In this document: positions 41,727 through 53,601 of the stretch, piece after piece
How the letters are laid out: each line of letters begins with the position of its first letter
Numbering within the stretch: position 1 is the first letter of the stretch
From: Chaetoderma sp. LZ-2023a
Lineage: Eukaryota > Mollusca > Caudofoveata > Chaetodermatida > Chaetodermatidae
DNA: 64,000 nt
Assembly (NCBI GenBank): GCA_034401795.1
Contig: CM067360.1
Location: 48,570,133-48,634,132, forward strand
Direction: 5' to 3'
The notes under the pieces: model-generated
Database searches by the model: none
What the model saw: only the letters and a program-made list of their open reading frames with translations
Told to the model about the DNA's origin: nothing
Program-made: the position numbers and the translations under genes

Positions 41727-43500
41727 ATGGAAGTAGCATTATGTGATGGACGAACTGCTCACATGCTCACCGACTATGCTAATGATTTCCCCGGTGCGGA
41801 ACATCCAGCACTGCAGTTACCTGAGTTTTCACCGATCAGCGAGGGGACATTCCGTGATGTCTCGCAGGCAGGAACTCAATATATAACCTTGTCGGATATC
41901 CACGATATGCACCCACCATTTACAGATCATGGACGACCACGACACAGACCTCTATGGGGGCATACCTATCCTTGACAACCATTATGTTCGCCAATGTCAG
42001 CACAAGGTGACCAATGGCCAGACACTCATGTACCATATCCCGCATCTACACCATTACGTACGTGGTTACCAATGGGACCACGATACGAGCCGGAAGATGC
42101 GGCAACACCCTTCCAGCAATACACCAGAAGACCATCACACAGCACACACAATCCCCGTCAATCACCTGCACCGCCACCATCTGAGGAACATCCATTACAA
42201 CATCCAGTAGAGTTTCTGTGTCGTCTACATAGCATGCCTCCACCAGTCTATAGACCAACACCTGTCTATGGACCCACATCAGAGTGGTATTCCGCGGAGC
42301 CAACATATCGGGCACAGCACCATCGACGGGACACGGCATCATCATTATCATCAGGGACATCGACAGGAAACACCACCAATACCAGAACAACCACCAACAT
42401 CCAGACCAGCCTCCACGTTTTCATCCGTCTCCCTAGCACCACCATCACCTGGATTAGCGCCAATCACTTCTCATCGTGGACATGGCTGGGTCATTCTCCC
42501 CCCAACCCCACCCCCAGAATTTAGTGGTGAGAATGATTGGGCTAACTATAAAGTTCGGTTCGAGATAATAAGTCGCACAAATCGGTGGACGGATCGACAA
42601 ATGGGAGACTATCTGGCCGCAAAGCTGTCCGGGAAAGCACGGCAGGTCCTGGCGGATTTGGGCACAGACTACGCACCAACATACACGGAGTTGGAAAGCG
42701 CATTGTCAGAAAGATTCGGTGACACGGCCCTCGGGGAAACAAGTCGGTTGCAACGTAAGAACCTGCATCGACGTTCGGGAGAAACACTTCCGGAGTTGGC
42801 TAGTCGTATCCGAAGACTAGTTACCCATGCTTACCCCAGCACGAATCACGAGGGCGTCACACATTTACATATAGCCACCTTCATCGATACGTTGAGTGGT
42901 GAACCAGCCCTAAAAGAAAAACTATTCCTTACGGAGTATGGTAGTCTTCAACTGACAGCAACCATGGTTCGTATCAAGAACTTTTTAGAATGGGAAAAGA
43001 ATAATCGCCGACAACTACACCCCATCAACGAAGTAAACGATGTGAATCTCGCCACCACTACCGACAACAGCACTGCATCTGCACCAACACAAGCATCAGA
43101 CCCGCAAACACAATCTGATCAACCTATCAGTCAAAATCATGCCTCTAGAGGATGAGGGCATGGCTAATCTCATCGCGGAGACCACAACAACACCCCAGGA
43201 TGCGGGAACCAGCACAACAACAACAATAGGCAAAACATGCATGATAGGTTAGAATAGATCACCAAGCAAATCTCAGCACTCACTAACTTATTTACCACCC
43301 TCAGCACCACAGTAGCTACTCAGTCAACAACAAGCCCAGCAACCAATATGGTTTCAACACAGCCACCGAACACATGGTTTGGATGTGGTCAGCTGGGACA
43401 CTGGAATGAGCGATGTCCAAATCGCCTTCCAGAAATAACTCCAACCGCTGACAAATGTACCCCGCAGCCTGAGACCCCATTAAACTAACAAGGCGCTGAT
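41727..43500 (+). pseudogene. gag: Ty3/Gypsy gag, frameshifted
   Basis: Gag would form the retroelement particle. Coding begins MEVALCDGRTAHMLTDYAND (41727), shifts near 41975 to the Pro/His/Thr-rich frame 41994-42524, then near 42390 to the 42268-43155 frame. That last frame contains the capsid-like core (FSGENDWANYKVRFEIISR, ALSERFGDTALGETSRLQRK, RRSGETLPELASRIRRL). A zinc knuckle follows at 43375-43416, reading WFGCGQLGHWNERC: spacing of C-x2-C-x4-H-x4-C is kept but the first Cys is Trp. A stop at 43155 separates capsid from knuckle. Confidence 0.8.
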
Positions 43501-43567
43501 TACAGAGTCACTTCAGTTCCCATTCTCACAACCTGGCTCAACTGGGGCCTCTGAACATCAATGTCAG

Positions 43568-46500
43568 GTGGTCAATACAACCACTTATTCTCCTACGACA
43601 GCATGCACACACTCGCACATGGCTTCTTATATGTCGGTGCTAACGATGCATACTGGATCCGCAGTACTAACATTTCCTCCTGCCGGAAATTGTGACCCCG
43701 CAATTTCCGCATCTAACAAACCTTCTTTTCTCTGTAAAATGGCAGTGGTAAATTGTAGCAACTCCGCTGAAACAACGTTTATACAAGCACCACGATCCAC
43801 CACCAAGGCACTTAACACTGGGTGTCCCTTGGTGGTTTGCAATTCACAAGTCCTTACAGCATCACCTACTACATCCAACAGCAACAGTAGTGATACAGAT
43901 GGAAGTCAACAATCAGCATCCTGGACCCGCACGAAGGAGCATCGTTCGAAAGAGGGAAAACAACAATGCTGTCATTGCTTCTTCTGCCCATCAATCAAAC
44001 ATCCCATGATGCATTGTCAAAAGTGGCTCACACAGGTAGCCCTCATCCGTGATCGCACCAGTCCTATCCGCACTGCTGTATACACCAACTCACAGTGCAC
44101 AGAAGCGACATCAACGACACTACCATTGCTACCCCCAGCTCCATCGTCGCCTAAGAAATCACAGCAGCAGCAACGACAGGTTGGCCCTTTTCTCACACAG
44201 CCACCAATTGCACTCATGGAAGCTATTCAGGCCGACTATGTACAGGATGATAGTGCACCAAAAATAATCCCGCATGCAGTATCATTGGAAACTCTTCCAC
44301 AGGCACACCGCAAAGTAATATATAAGCGTTCTTGTCTGCTTAGTGGCGTTTCCACCAGTGCCACTGTTGACACTGGAGCTTCCATCACTGTTTTAACAAG
44401 CGCTTGTATGAGAGCATCCCACCTCATACGAAGCCACCACTTAAACCTACAAACATATTTATGCAAACAGCTACAGGAGCCGATGTTTCCGTGGCTTGTA
44501 CAGTAAATCTCATAATACCGATAGAGGAGATGCAATTCATTCAGCGAGTTGTCATTGCCTCTATTCAAAACCATGCCCGGCTTCGTTCTGATTTCCTCAG
44601 TGCCAGCGAAGCTGTCATACATTGTAACAACAGGAATTAGACAAACACGGCAAACGTATACCCCTTGGACTGGAATCATCACTGTACGACATGTGAGCAG
44701 TGATTTTAGCATCTACAATCACAGTTGAGCTGGGACAGGAGAAAATCTTATGGGCTACATCACCACAGTTAGGAAACAACACACACACATAGCTATGCTG
44801 GAACCCAACCCTGAGTACATAATCACCTCACAATGCGCCAATCCCCAAATGATCATGGACACCACCAATAAGGATCACATACCGTTTCGTGTATTCAATG
44901 GCACAACGGACCCTATAACTCTTGAACCAGGAGTTCGTTGTGGCCATCTGGTGGATGTGATATCACTGGAGACAACCCCTACCACACCTACACCAGCACC
45001 AACTTCTGATGATTTGCCAGAACATTTACATGACATATATCTGCGTGCCACAGTTGGGGGATAATGCAGTCCCATAAACGTGATATACGGAAAATTTTAT
45101 ATAAATATTGCGATAGTTTCTCAGCTGGAGACATGGACATCAGAGAAACTCATCTCGTACGAGACAACATCGACACTGGAAACAACTGAACCATTCGACA
45201 ACCCATTTGACGTCTTCCCATTCACAAGGAGGCAGAGGTACATCAACAGGTTAACGACATGTTGCGGACAGACATAATAGAGCCATCAGCATCCACCTCG
45301 GCCAGTCCCATAGTACTAGCAGGCAAAAAGGATGGTTTTGTATAGACTACCGCCACATTAATGATCTTAGCATCAAAGATGCTTATCCGCTTCCTCGGAT
45401 AGATCAGGCCTTAGATTCTTTGTCCAGAGCCAAGTGGTTTTGTACTCTTGATTTAGCTAGTGGGTACTGGCAGGTAGCCATGGATGAGGCTGACAGGGAA
45501 AAGACCACGTTTGTGTGTAGAGACTGTCTTTTCCAGTTCTGCAAGATGTCCTATGGATTGTGAAATGCTCCTGGAACGTTCGAGCATCTCATTGAGCAGA
45601 TATTAACTACCATGCAATGAGAAATCGGTCTATTACATCGACGATCTAATCGTCTTTGACTCCTAGTGTATGCAGACTTTGTCAAACTTGGACAAAGTTC
45701 TAATGCATTTTTATATGGCAAATCTAAAGCTCAAACTGAAGAAGTGTCATCTTTTTAGACAGAGCGTCGAGTTCCTAGGACACATCATATCCAGCGATGG
45801 AGTGGCTACTCAACCTTTAAAAACACAAGCAGTAGCAGAGTGGCAGACCCCCACCTCAGTCACAGACACATGGAGTTTCCTTGATCTTTGCCAGTACTAT
45901 CATCGATGCATCTGTCACTTTAGTGAGATTGCATCACCATTATTATTAAGATCACCAAAAAGGATTGACCATTCGAATGAACGAGTGAACGTGAAGGTTC
46001 CTTCAGGGCGCTGAAGGAACTCTTGACGACCGCCACAATTCTTGCTCATCCTAACCCTAACCTCGATTTCATCTTAGACACTGATGCATCGGCTTATACC
46101 ATTGGTGCAGTTCTATCTCAGGGCACAGAAGATGGAACGGAGCAGGTACTGGGTTATGGTTCGCGTACTCTGAACAAGACGGAGAAACGTTATGCGATCA
46201 CAAAGAGAGAATTGTTAGCTGTGGTTCGTTTCATCAAGCAAAATAAATACTTTCTGTATGGGCATCCACTTACCCTGCGTACAGATCATGCCTAACTACG
46301 CTGGCTCAGAAACCTAAAAATCATGAGGGCCAAGTAGGGAGCTGGCAGGAATCCCTGCAGGCCTTCAACTTCAATGTTGTTCATACACCTGGCAAACTGC
46401 ATGAAAATGCTGATGCCTTGAGCAGAATCGGGCTTGAGGATGAACAAGAAGTGGCCAGCACCATGACACATACTACACAGCCATCTCTGGTGTTCCCCAA

Positions 46501-47931
46501 ATTGCGGTGCACAGAGTGGAACATGGAGACAGTCGCTCATGAACAAGCAACAGACGCACAAACATGAACATATACACATGGATCCAGGAGGGGGTACATC
46601 CTCCTAAGGAATCTGTTACACCACTTTCCGCGATGGCGAAATACTACTATCAGCAGTTTGGAGAGTGTCATATACAGGACGACATCCTCTACATTAATAA
46701 CCATATAGTGATCCCTGAGCATTATCGTAAAACTATTCTAGAACAACTACATGATAGCGCTGGACACATAGCCATCGAACTAACTACAACACGGATAAAA
46801 CAGAGATTCTACTGGATCGAGATACGTGATAGTGTGAATGCATGGGTCGCCAAATGTGTCCCATGCCAAAGACGCACTGTTGGCCAGCACCAATCCACAC
46901 CCCTACAAGTTACAATAGTTGATGCACCATGGGAGTGAGTGGCTATTGATGTGCTCGGGCCCTTGAACACGACAGATGAAGGATACAAATACATCCTCGT
47001 ATTGCAAGATTATTTTACAAAGTGGGTAAAAGCATTTGCTTTGCCAGATCGGGAGGCATCCACAGTAGCGGAGGTTCTGAGAGTCAATGTGTTCTGCCGA
47101 TTCGGTATGCCCTATGTACTGCACTCCGTCCAAGGAAGTAATTTTGAGAGCCAGCTGATCTCCGAGCTCTGCAAATTGTTTCATATAGTCAAAACTTGCA
47201 CAATGCCCTACCATTCGTGAAGTTATGGGATGGTAGAACGGTTCAACGGAACCCTGGCAGAGATGCTGACAAAGGAAACACATCTTGATTGGCGAGATTG
47301 GGATCTATGACTCCCATATATGCTCATGGCATACCTTACTTCGATACATTCCAGCATGGGTTATACCCCTGCTCGGTTAATTTTAGGTCGTGAATTAGCC
47401 TTACCCCTGGATCTGGTCATGCCCGGGATCCCAGGAGAGAAAAATTCACCTTCTCTCTATGTAGAGCTCATGCGGCAGCGGATAGAACAGACCCATGAGC
47501 TAGTGAGAGCAACACTATCCACTGCACACCGGCATCAGAAAACTTGACACGACCGGCGAGTGTATGGAGACATGCATGAGGCAGAGAAAATGGTTTTGGT
47601 TCATGATTCACGACGTTCTGCAAACGTGCCAAGTAAACTGAGTTACCAGTGGAAAGGCACCTATGTGGGAGTAGGTAAGAAATCGGACGTGACCTACCAT
47701 ATCCGCGTCTCAGATGGCCTGACCTCAGTCATCCACTTCAATCAACTTAAACCTTGTGTCAGTGATGACCCAGCGCCAGAGCTCAGACTGGACATTCCAC
47801 GTGATACCGGTACCAAGACAGATGTCTCTATCGAAACAAGTATTCCCGACGTTATTCCCGAGCACTGCGGTGCCAGTTCGACCCTCTCCTACCAAGCCAG
47901 GAGTCTGTTGACTGTCAATCTTCAGATATGA
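43568..47931 (+). pseudogene. pol: Ty3/Gypsy pol (PR-RT-RNaseH-IN), multiply broken
   Basis: Protease: ATVDTGASITVL with DTGAS at 44369-44383. Reverse transcriptase: 45330-45660, with LDLASGYWQVAMDE, TFVCRDCLFQFCKMSYGL and YIDD at 45634-45645, crossing several stops and frames. RNase H: 46023-46470 with LDTDASAYTIGAVLSQ, RYAITKRELLAVV and LRTDHA. Integrase: HHCC finger (HDSAGHI...CVPCQR, about 46750-46872), first Asp in AIDVLGPL (about 46940), second Asp missing (LHSVQGS; Val codon 47128-47130), Glu in MVERFNGTL (about 47230). A beta domain ends VIHFNQLKPC (about 47755). At least six stops or frameshifts. Confidence 0.87.
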
Positions 47932-47970
47932 GAGAGCCTGCAGAGAAGGTGGCATCCTGCACGACAATCA

Positions 47971-49640
47971 ACCCCCCCCCCCCCCCGTTCAGCAAACTCT
48001 CGGCACGAATAGTGCCGTTACTTAAAACTATGACTGAGTACCAACAGTCATGTAAAGAGAGATGCCCCGCTCCATCCTAAGGGCATCCCTGACCACAACT
48101 GCCCTACCAAGGCCCCCCTCCCCCCGTGAGCAGTCAGAACATTACACCAAGACACAGAAAGCCACAAGCATACAAAACACACTTGCCCGCAAGACTGAAT
48201 ACGTTAATTCACTGTTGCGCGAACGCCACACACATACCCAGTTATAGAAGTGATATAACGGAGACATTTAACATCATCAACAACATCATCATCAACATCC
48301 ACCTATCTTTATAATCGAAAAAGTTGGAGACACCTTTTTCCGCAACATTCCATGCTCATCACTTTCCGCAAAGTGACCTTTCCGCAATAGCATTCCTCAG
48401 CTTCGAAGCCTGGATATGTCCAATCCGCATTACACCAGCATCACACAGCAACCTCGACTTCCCTACAACAGATCACCACCATCATCAATACAAGTCAACA
48501 TTTTCCGCAAACACCCCCTCATCCGGTTTGCGTGAATCTGATCATATGGAAAGGAGGAACAATACCGCAGCCATCTACAGTACGCGCTACAGGTGATTCC
48601 CTACTCCTCCCACCCGCCCCAGAACTGTCGTACGTAAACAGCTAAACTTACACACTTCAATCACACGTAATAACAGTCAATATTATTAACAGAGCAAGAT
48701 ACCCGCAATCTGTCCTCCGTATCAAGTAGGATTTTGCTACCAAACGCACCCATGCTCTAAAGTAGGACGCTTGGCAGTCCACCTACCCGGAAAACACAGT
48801 CCAGCTTCACGGGATCAGTAGACTTGATTTCCGCAAGACATGGAGCTGTTTAAACCAAACAATAAATTACAGTCAGCTATACTGTCCTAATTTTGATTAA
48901 GAACACGACTGTTCTACCACGTATACAAATCATTTTCAAATAGTCTCTTACCTACATATTCCAGTCACTAATCAACACAGGCTGGAATAATTCTACTACA
49001 GACAGGAGGCGGCGCAAGTATAAGATCACGCGCGTATAAAGGGACGCTGTTCTGAGGAACAGAATTTGAAGACACATATTTCCATTTTTCACATCAACTA
49101 CGAATAATCAGCAGCATCAACACTCCACCATTACATACAGATTGCCTAAGTTTCTGATCAACCGCGTGTTTTCAAAACAAGAACCACGTGAGCATCACTT
49201 CTAATTTCCAGTAAATTGGATCAAAGGCTATAAACAAAAGTACTGCCCTACGCGTATCTACCACAGCGTGGTGGAGGAGGCGAGAGGTGGTGGGTCGGGT
49301 CCATGGCCGCTTACGTCATCACACTTTCCCACACCCCATCGGGCGTTCCAGCCTGAAATTTGAACAGGCGAGTTTATAAGCATTCAATCTGAAAAACCGA
49401 TTCACGCTAATTAAAAGGTGAGCTTCCACGAGAATAAGTAGATCCAGATTTTAACGTTGATCGGAGACTCGATTTTCTGCTGAGTGGGGATGAAAGCGAC
49501 TATCATTCCTTTTTATATTTAAATATACCTCCTTCATACGAAGGGAATATATTATCCGACCCCAGGAGAATTAAAATTAAAACTTTCCATATTGGGCCTA
49601 ACGAATTCACCTTAAAACTTTCGGGTGTGGTCATCCGCCC
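47971..49640. other. AC-rich noncoding sequence downstream of Gypsy element
   Basis: Includes a run of about 15 C (47971-47987). The string TTTCCGCA recurs five times between 48350 and 48835. The 3' LTR should be here but was not delimited. GTATAAAGGGACG near 49033 is another TATA-like site. Confidence 0.3.
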
Positions 49641-49675
49641 TCCTGTGACGTCACCAAAAAGTATAAAAGGAAACT
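49640..49675 (+). promoter_or_regulatory. CRE plus TATA box promoter candidate
   Basis: TGTGACGTCACC then 5-6 bases and GTATAAAAGG (about 49646-49670). ORFs follow at 49.88 and 50.2 kb. Spacing is the same as at 38890. Confidence 0.5.
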
Positions 49676-49856
49676 TCGTCTTCCCGTCAAACTCGACACT
49701 AGGGAAGATCGAGCATTAGGCTACTTTCGTGTCACAAACCAAATTCTGCTGTTTTATTATTACTTTATTATCTATGTTATATTTGCCCAAGAAAGTATGA
49801 AGAGATAGGAAATTAGGTTAGTGCAGTTCCGCACATTACCATCATGCGGGAATAAG

Positions 49857-50138
49857 ATGTAGCTTGCGGAAGATCTCACCTTGTCCGACAGCTCGGAGGA
49901 GTCAGCACCTCCTCATCTCGGAAAGAAGTATCCATGCACAGCTTTACAGCATAACGGACAGCCTTGTAAACGTGTGTTCTCCAGAAACTCTGACTTGACG
50001 CTTCATGTCAATCGCGACCATATATTACAGGGTGCATTCTGTGCGGACTGCACATACCTGTATTCAGCTACTCGGTACTGTGTAACACAAGCGCTATCTT
50101 TCAAACATCGTGTGTTAGTTGTGACGTTAACATGGTGA
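49857..50138 (+). CDS. Possible Cys/His-containing exon or element ORF
   Basis: An open frame without ATG (preceded by an in-frame TAG at 49858) includes YPCTALQHNGQPCKRVFSRN and LHVNRDHILQGAFCADC, spaced like a C2H2-type finger (C-x7-C...H-x3-H, then CADC). It lies 200 bases downstream of a CRE/TATA promoter and ahead of the 50215 ORF. It could be a spliced exon or a retroelement leader ORF. No family recognised. Confidence 0.35.
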
Positions 50139-50214
50139 AAAGAATGAGGACCTAGATATCCTCGCTCCGCATTTCGAAAGTAGACTTCCAGTTACCGTAA
50201 TTTCAACGGGGAAA

Positions 50215-51138
50215 ATGGCGAAGACGAAACCTACCAAACGACGACAAACTTACTTTCCGCATTTAGCTAGACCAACAGCATCCCCAACACAGCTAACTAG
50301 CATCAGCACTCCAACATCCATCACCACAGCACCGGCAGCATCCGCAAGAACAGCACTGGCAGCACCTGCAGCATCGGTATTAACACCAACTCTAGTTTCC
50401 GCACCAGCAGCACCCGCAGTGACAACACCGACAACACGCAACATCATCACCGCATCCGCATCCTTGATCGGCCAGCCCATATCAGTAGTAATTACAACTC
50501 CTGTGAAGATATCCGAGCCAAGTTTACAGGACATTTCCAATCGATCGATATCTCCGTGCAGCTTAATTATTGATGAGGAGATCAGCCTCTCGGAAGCTGT
50601 CATCACCACCACCGCACCGCAGACCAGCACACCGACACCCACGCGCAACACCATCGTTCCAATAGATCCTGCGGTAAGAAAAACAATTACGCCGGATCGT
50701 CCATATTCGGGAAAACGCAGAATCGCCCACCAGCCAGAAATCCGTACAATTCCCAGGACATCCGCTAGAAAGTTAATTAAGGCTGTGGAAATCAGGAAAT
50801 TATCCGCAATCACTGCAGCAGCATCGACACCAAACATCATCACAACATTCAGCCAACCTGCAGCCGGCACCACCACCACCACCTCCACAACAACAGTGAT
50901 GTCAACAATATCAGCATCACCGCCAGTCAGAACAACATCCGTCATCATCACCACCACCACTAGCGCATCTATGGATACATCAGCAGCTTCATCCAGCTTC
51001 AGTACTACCGACCTGGGCAACAGAGATAGTGAAATTTCGGCACCGGAGGACCACCCGCCACGACCGCTCAGTACGAGTCGTGGTACCCAGACTCGCTGGG
51101 AATATTCCTCCGTGAATACTTTTGGACACTATTGTTGA
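50215..51138 (+). CDS. Uninterrupted 307-residue Ser/Thr/Ala-rich protein
   Basis: ATG in good context (GAAAATGGCG) starts MAKTKPTKRRQTYFPHLARP, a basic N-terminus that could be a nuclear signal. Most of the body is low complexity (Thr, Ser, Ala, Pro; TTTTTSTTTV and PAASARTALAAPAASV), with more structured islands at SLQDISNRSISPCSLIIDEE and KRRIAHQPEIRTIPRTSARKLIKAVEIRKL. No membrane segment or known domain. It is unbroken next to a very decayed Gypsy element. It may be an unrelated gene, a Gag-like leader of another retroelement, or a low-complexity frame kept open by CA-rich composition; composition favours caution. Confidence 0.45.
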   Translation: MAKTKPTKRRQTYFPHLARPTASPTQLTSISTPTSITTAPAASARTALAAPAASVLTPTLVSAPAAPAVTTPTTRNIITASASLIGQPISVVITTPVKISEPSLQDISNRSISPCSLIIDEEISLSEAVITTTAPQTSTPTPTRNTIVPIDPAVRKTITPDRPYSGKRRIAHQPEIRTIPRTSARKLIKAVEIRKLSAITAAASTPNIITTFSQPAAGTTTTTSTTTVMSTISASPPVRTTSVIITTTTSASMDTSAASSSFSTTDLGNRDSEISAPEDHPPRPLSTSRGTQTRWEYSSVNTFGHYC

Positions 51139-51149
51139 AGTTGCCTGTC

Positions 51150-51215
51150 TGTTGGTCCGTCCGTCGATCGGTCGGTCGGTCGATCGGTCGGTTCGTCGGT
51201 CAGTCAGTACATCAT
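51150..51215. repeat. Degenerate (GGTC/CGTC)n simple repeat
   Basis: GGTCGGTCGGTCGATCGGTC and variants. Confidence 0.8.
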
Positions 51216-51419
51216 ATAGTTCTATGGAATATGTAAGTATTTCCAGCTAAGTCTTTGAAATTTTTTTCCAGCATATAGTTTTAGAATCAGGTAATGATAC
51301 TGATTAAGAAAAGTCTTGTTCCATTTATTAAATTATCTTTTTCATAAGGATTTGATGGCACACATATTTACGTATATTTTGCTGCATTGAAACAGACGAA
51401 AACATGATGAGTACATGCC

Positions 51420-51657
51420 TTAACGCTTTGACCTTCATACCAGTCAAAACGACTTCTGCAGTGGTCTCGATAAATGTCCATTTGCAGACTAAGAGAGGAC
51501 TATTTTTGAAAATTTATCACTAGAATGACTGGCTCGATAGCCAAGCCAGTCATTCCAGTGGTACATTTTCAAAAATAGTCTTCTCTCGTTTTGCAAATTG
51601 ACATTTTCTATAAGAAAATTACAATTTTCTTGAACAAATTCAAGTGTTAAAGGTTAA
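51420..51657. mobile_element. TTAA-flanked foldback MITE (MITE-c), 230 bp
   Basis: TTAA at 51420-51423 and 51654-51657. The centre AATGACTGGCT-CGATAGCCA-AGCCAGTCATT sits exactly mid-element (51539). Inner arms of about 75 bases are well matched (GACTATTTTTGAAAAT on both strands); outer ends are diverged (CGCTTTGACC versus CCTTTAACAC). Confidence 0.6.
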
Positions 51658-52590
51658 GAGAAAATACGTCAAGTAGCACCGTAACATTTCCAGACTGATC
51701 TACTGGCATTGGGTATAGATAAATCTAGAAAGAAATCCAATATACAAAAATTCTACCATAGAGTGATTCTAGTTAGCCTGGTAGAAAACAAAATATGAGG
51801 AAAATCTGTAAAGACTTAAGCAGTGAGTTGTTGACTTTCACATTCACATCTCTTGTTATGTAAGGCAGATTCTAAATCACCCCATTTATGTGCCATCATG
51901 CCCTGTACTAAGGCACTTTGCAAATCATAAGTTACCCTCGTGTACGAGTCCCGGTATGAAATATGTTAGCACCTTGTTGTACACATGTCTTAGTACACTG
52001 AGCGCATGATTGGTCATATGTTGATGTCATTCTATAACACACTGAGTGCCCTATTACACCCAGTGCAAGAGTTAACACACAATGCAGGAATTAGATTTCA
52101 CATTTGTTGAACATTGTAATGCAAGACGCTAAGATAAATGATTCTAAAAATGTCGTATTTCACAGAGACAACACTGTCAGACATCTCACTGTATATTGTG
52201 TATGTCTTATTACCTATTCCTGCCATGCCATCTGCCTCGAGACGTTCTTGTTCAGGAGCAATTAAAATATTTCTGTGATTCTGTGCTATACCATTAATCC
52301 CTACTGGCAGTTTTAAATTTACCTTGACCTGCTCCAATAGGCCTACATGGCCATGCCCTAGGCTACAACCAGATACGTGGGTTTTCTTTGCATAAATGGT
52401 TCCTTAATTATCTACGGTTTCTCAGACATTCTGTTTCCACTGCTTTGAGACGGTACATTTTTCCATAGATTCATGAATATTCTGAGCATATTTCGGTATG
52501 TTTTGCAAAAAGAAACTAGAATACGCAGTGTATGACATGCTATTATTAATACCCACGCTTTTGCCAACCTAAACTTTCTGCCCCAAAATT
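51658..52590. other. Unassigned noncoding sequence
   Basis: No gene or repeat recognised. Confidence 0.3.
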
Positions 52591-52990
52591 AACCATACAT
52601 GCACGCTGGCCCTGGGGGTGGAGAAATATCGTCTTTCACTCCGCGATCATACGTGTAACTCACATAAAAATGTGATTGAATTCCTTCAAACGGTTTCTGA
52701 GGAGATAGCCGGATGGATGGATTGATGGTTGCGCAGACGAATGGATGGAGGCGATCGCAATATCCCCTCATTTTTCTCAGCACACGTGGGGATAATAAGC
52801 AAGTGATAATAGATGAGGAAATCAATCTCCCTGGTGGGTTGCCTTTACACATTGGAGAAGGACAAGTGCCGGTCATATATGCATCCTCATCATCCTGCAT
52901 GTTGGGGAATTCTCTCCACAAGAGGGAAGTAAAGCTGGATGGAAATGGACGACAGTCGTCTATCTAGATTGCCTACAAAATTCAGGGGTT
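52591..52990. repeat. Fragment resembling part of repeat A/B
   Basis: GGTTTCTGAGGAGATAGCCG, GGATGGATGG and GGCGATCGCAATATCCC parallel the GTTTCAGAGGAGATA...GATTGCAATATCCC stretch of copies A (37665) and B (58310). The remainder differs. Confidence 0.4.
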
Positions 52991-53232
52991 TCATGCGATT
53001 AGGCGGCTAATCATGGATACAGGTTGGATTTAAATATAAAGTTAACACATGACTTATAGACACGTGATGTGACGTAGCACAAGATTATATAATTTTAGGA
53101 CGGTTTACCCATGTAACAATAAAACTGCGCATTTGTTGATTAGATTTGCTCAGCTGATATGTGGATCGTGTATCTAGACATACATAGGAGTAGAATTTAT
53201 TCTTTTATTGACTATGTGTGCTATTGAATAAT

Positions 53233-53519
53233 ATGTGTTGTGTCCGTGGTACTACTATGACGTCATCGAGATACCATACACTCTGCCGCTGGCGGGTGCG
53301 ATCGGTACAATTGTGGATGATATATGTTTTGCTATCTCTGGTTGCCACGGTGACCAGAACAGAGTTGGATGTATGCGATACAGTGTGTACGTGTAAGGAG
53401 TATTTGGACGCTTCGTGTAACTGCCATCGTTACTTTATCAACTGTGCGATAGCCAACACCTTGGATGCTCTGCCAGTAATGAAGGACGAACATAGAATGG
53501 CGGATATCATTGACCTGTA
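53233..53519 (+). CDS. Probable first coding exon of a leucine-rich-repeat surface protein
   Basis: Frame with ATG 53233 encodes a basic leader, a hydrophobic signal (LWMIYVLLSLVATVTRT) and a Cys cluster CDTVCTCKEYLDASCNC...NC with spacing typical of an LRR N-terminal cap, then TLDALPVMKDEHRMADIIDL, matching the usual passage from cap into the first LRR. A consensus donor GTAAGT directly follows (GACCT|GTAAGT, phase 2). Extracellular receptor or secreted LRR protein is implied. Downstream exons are not seen in the window. The signal-peptide start could be any of three ATGs (53233, 53257, 53313). The transposon at 53602 lies in the presumptive first intron. Confidence 0.5.
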
Positions 53520-53601
53520 AGTCATTATCTTCTATGTCTAGTCTATATTTATTGTTATAATAAAAATATAACAAGCGTGTCAAAACTAAAATCTATATAA
53601 A

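Larger units (their letters stand above)
41629..47970 (+). mobile_element. Dead Ty3/Gypsy LTR retrotransposon, internal region
   Basis: Gag capsid-like region, CCHC knuckle, DTGAS protease, reverse transcriptase with YIDD, RNase H, then integrase with HHCC finger and C-terminal domain occur in the Ty3/Gypsy order. A primer-binding-site-like TGGTGCCTGATGTGGGGC lies at about 41629, just before the Gag start. LTRs were not identified. Many frameshifts and stops show an old copy. Confidence 0.88.

Noticed and set aside
50250..51020. 256-codon minus-strand frame opposite the 50215 ORF
   Set aside because: Val-rich antisense shadow of a Thr/Ala-rich coding strand.
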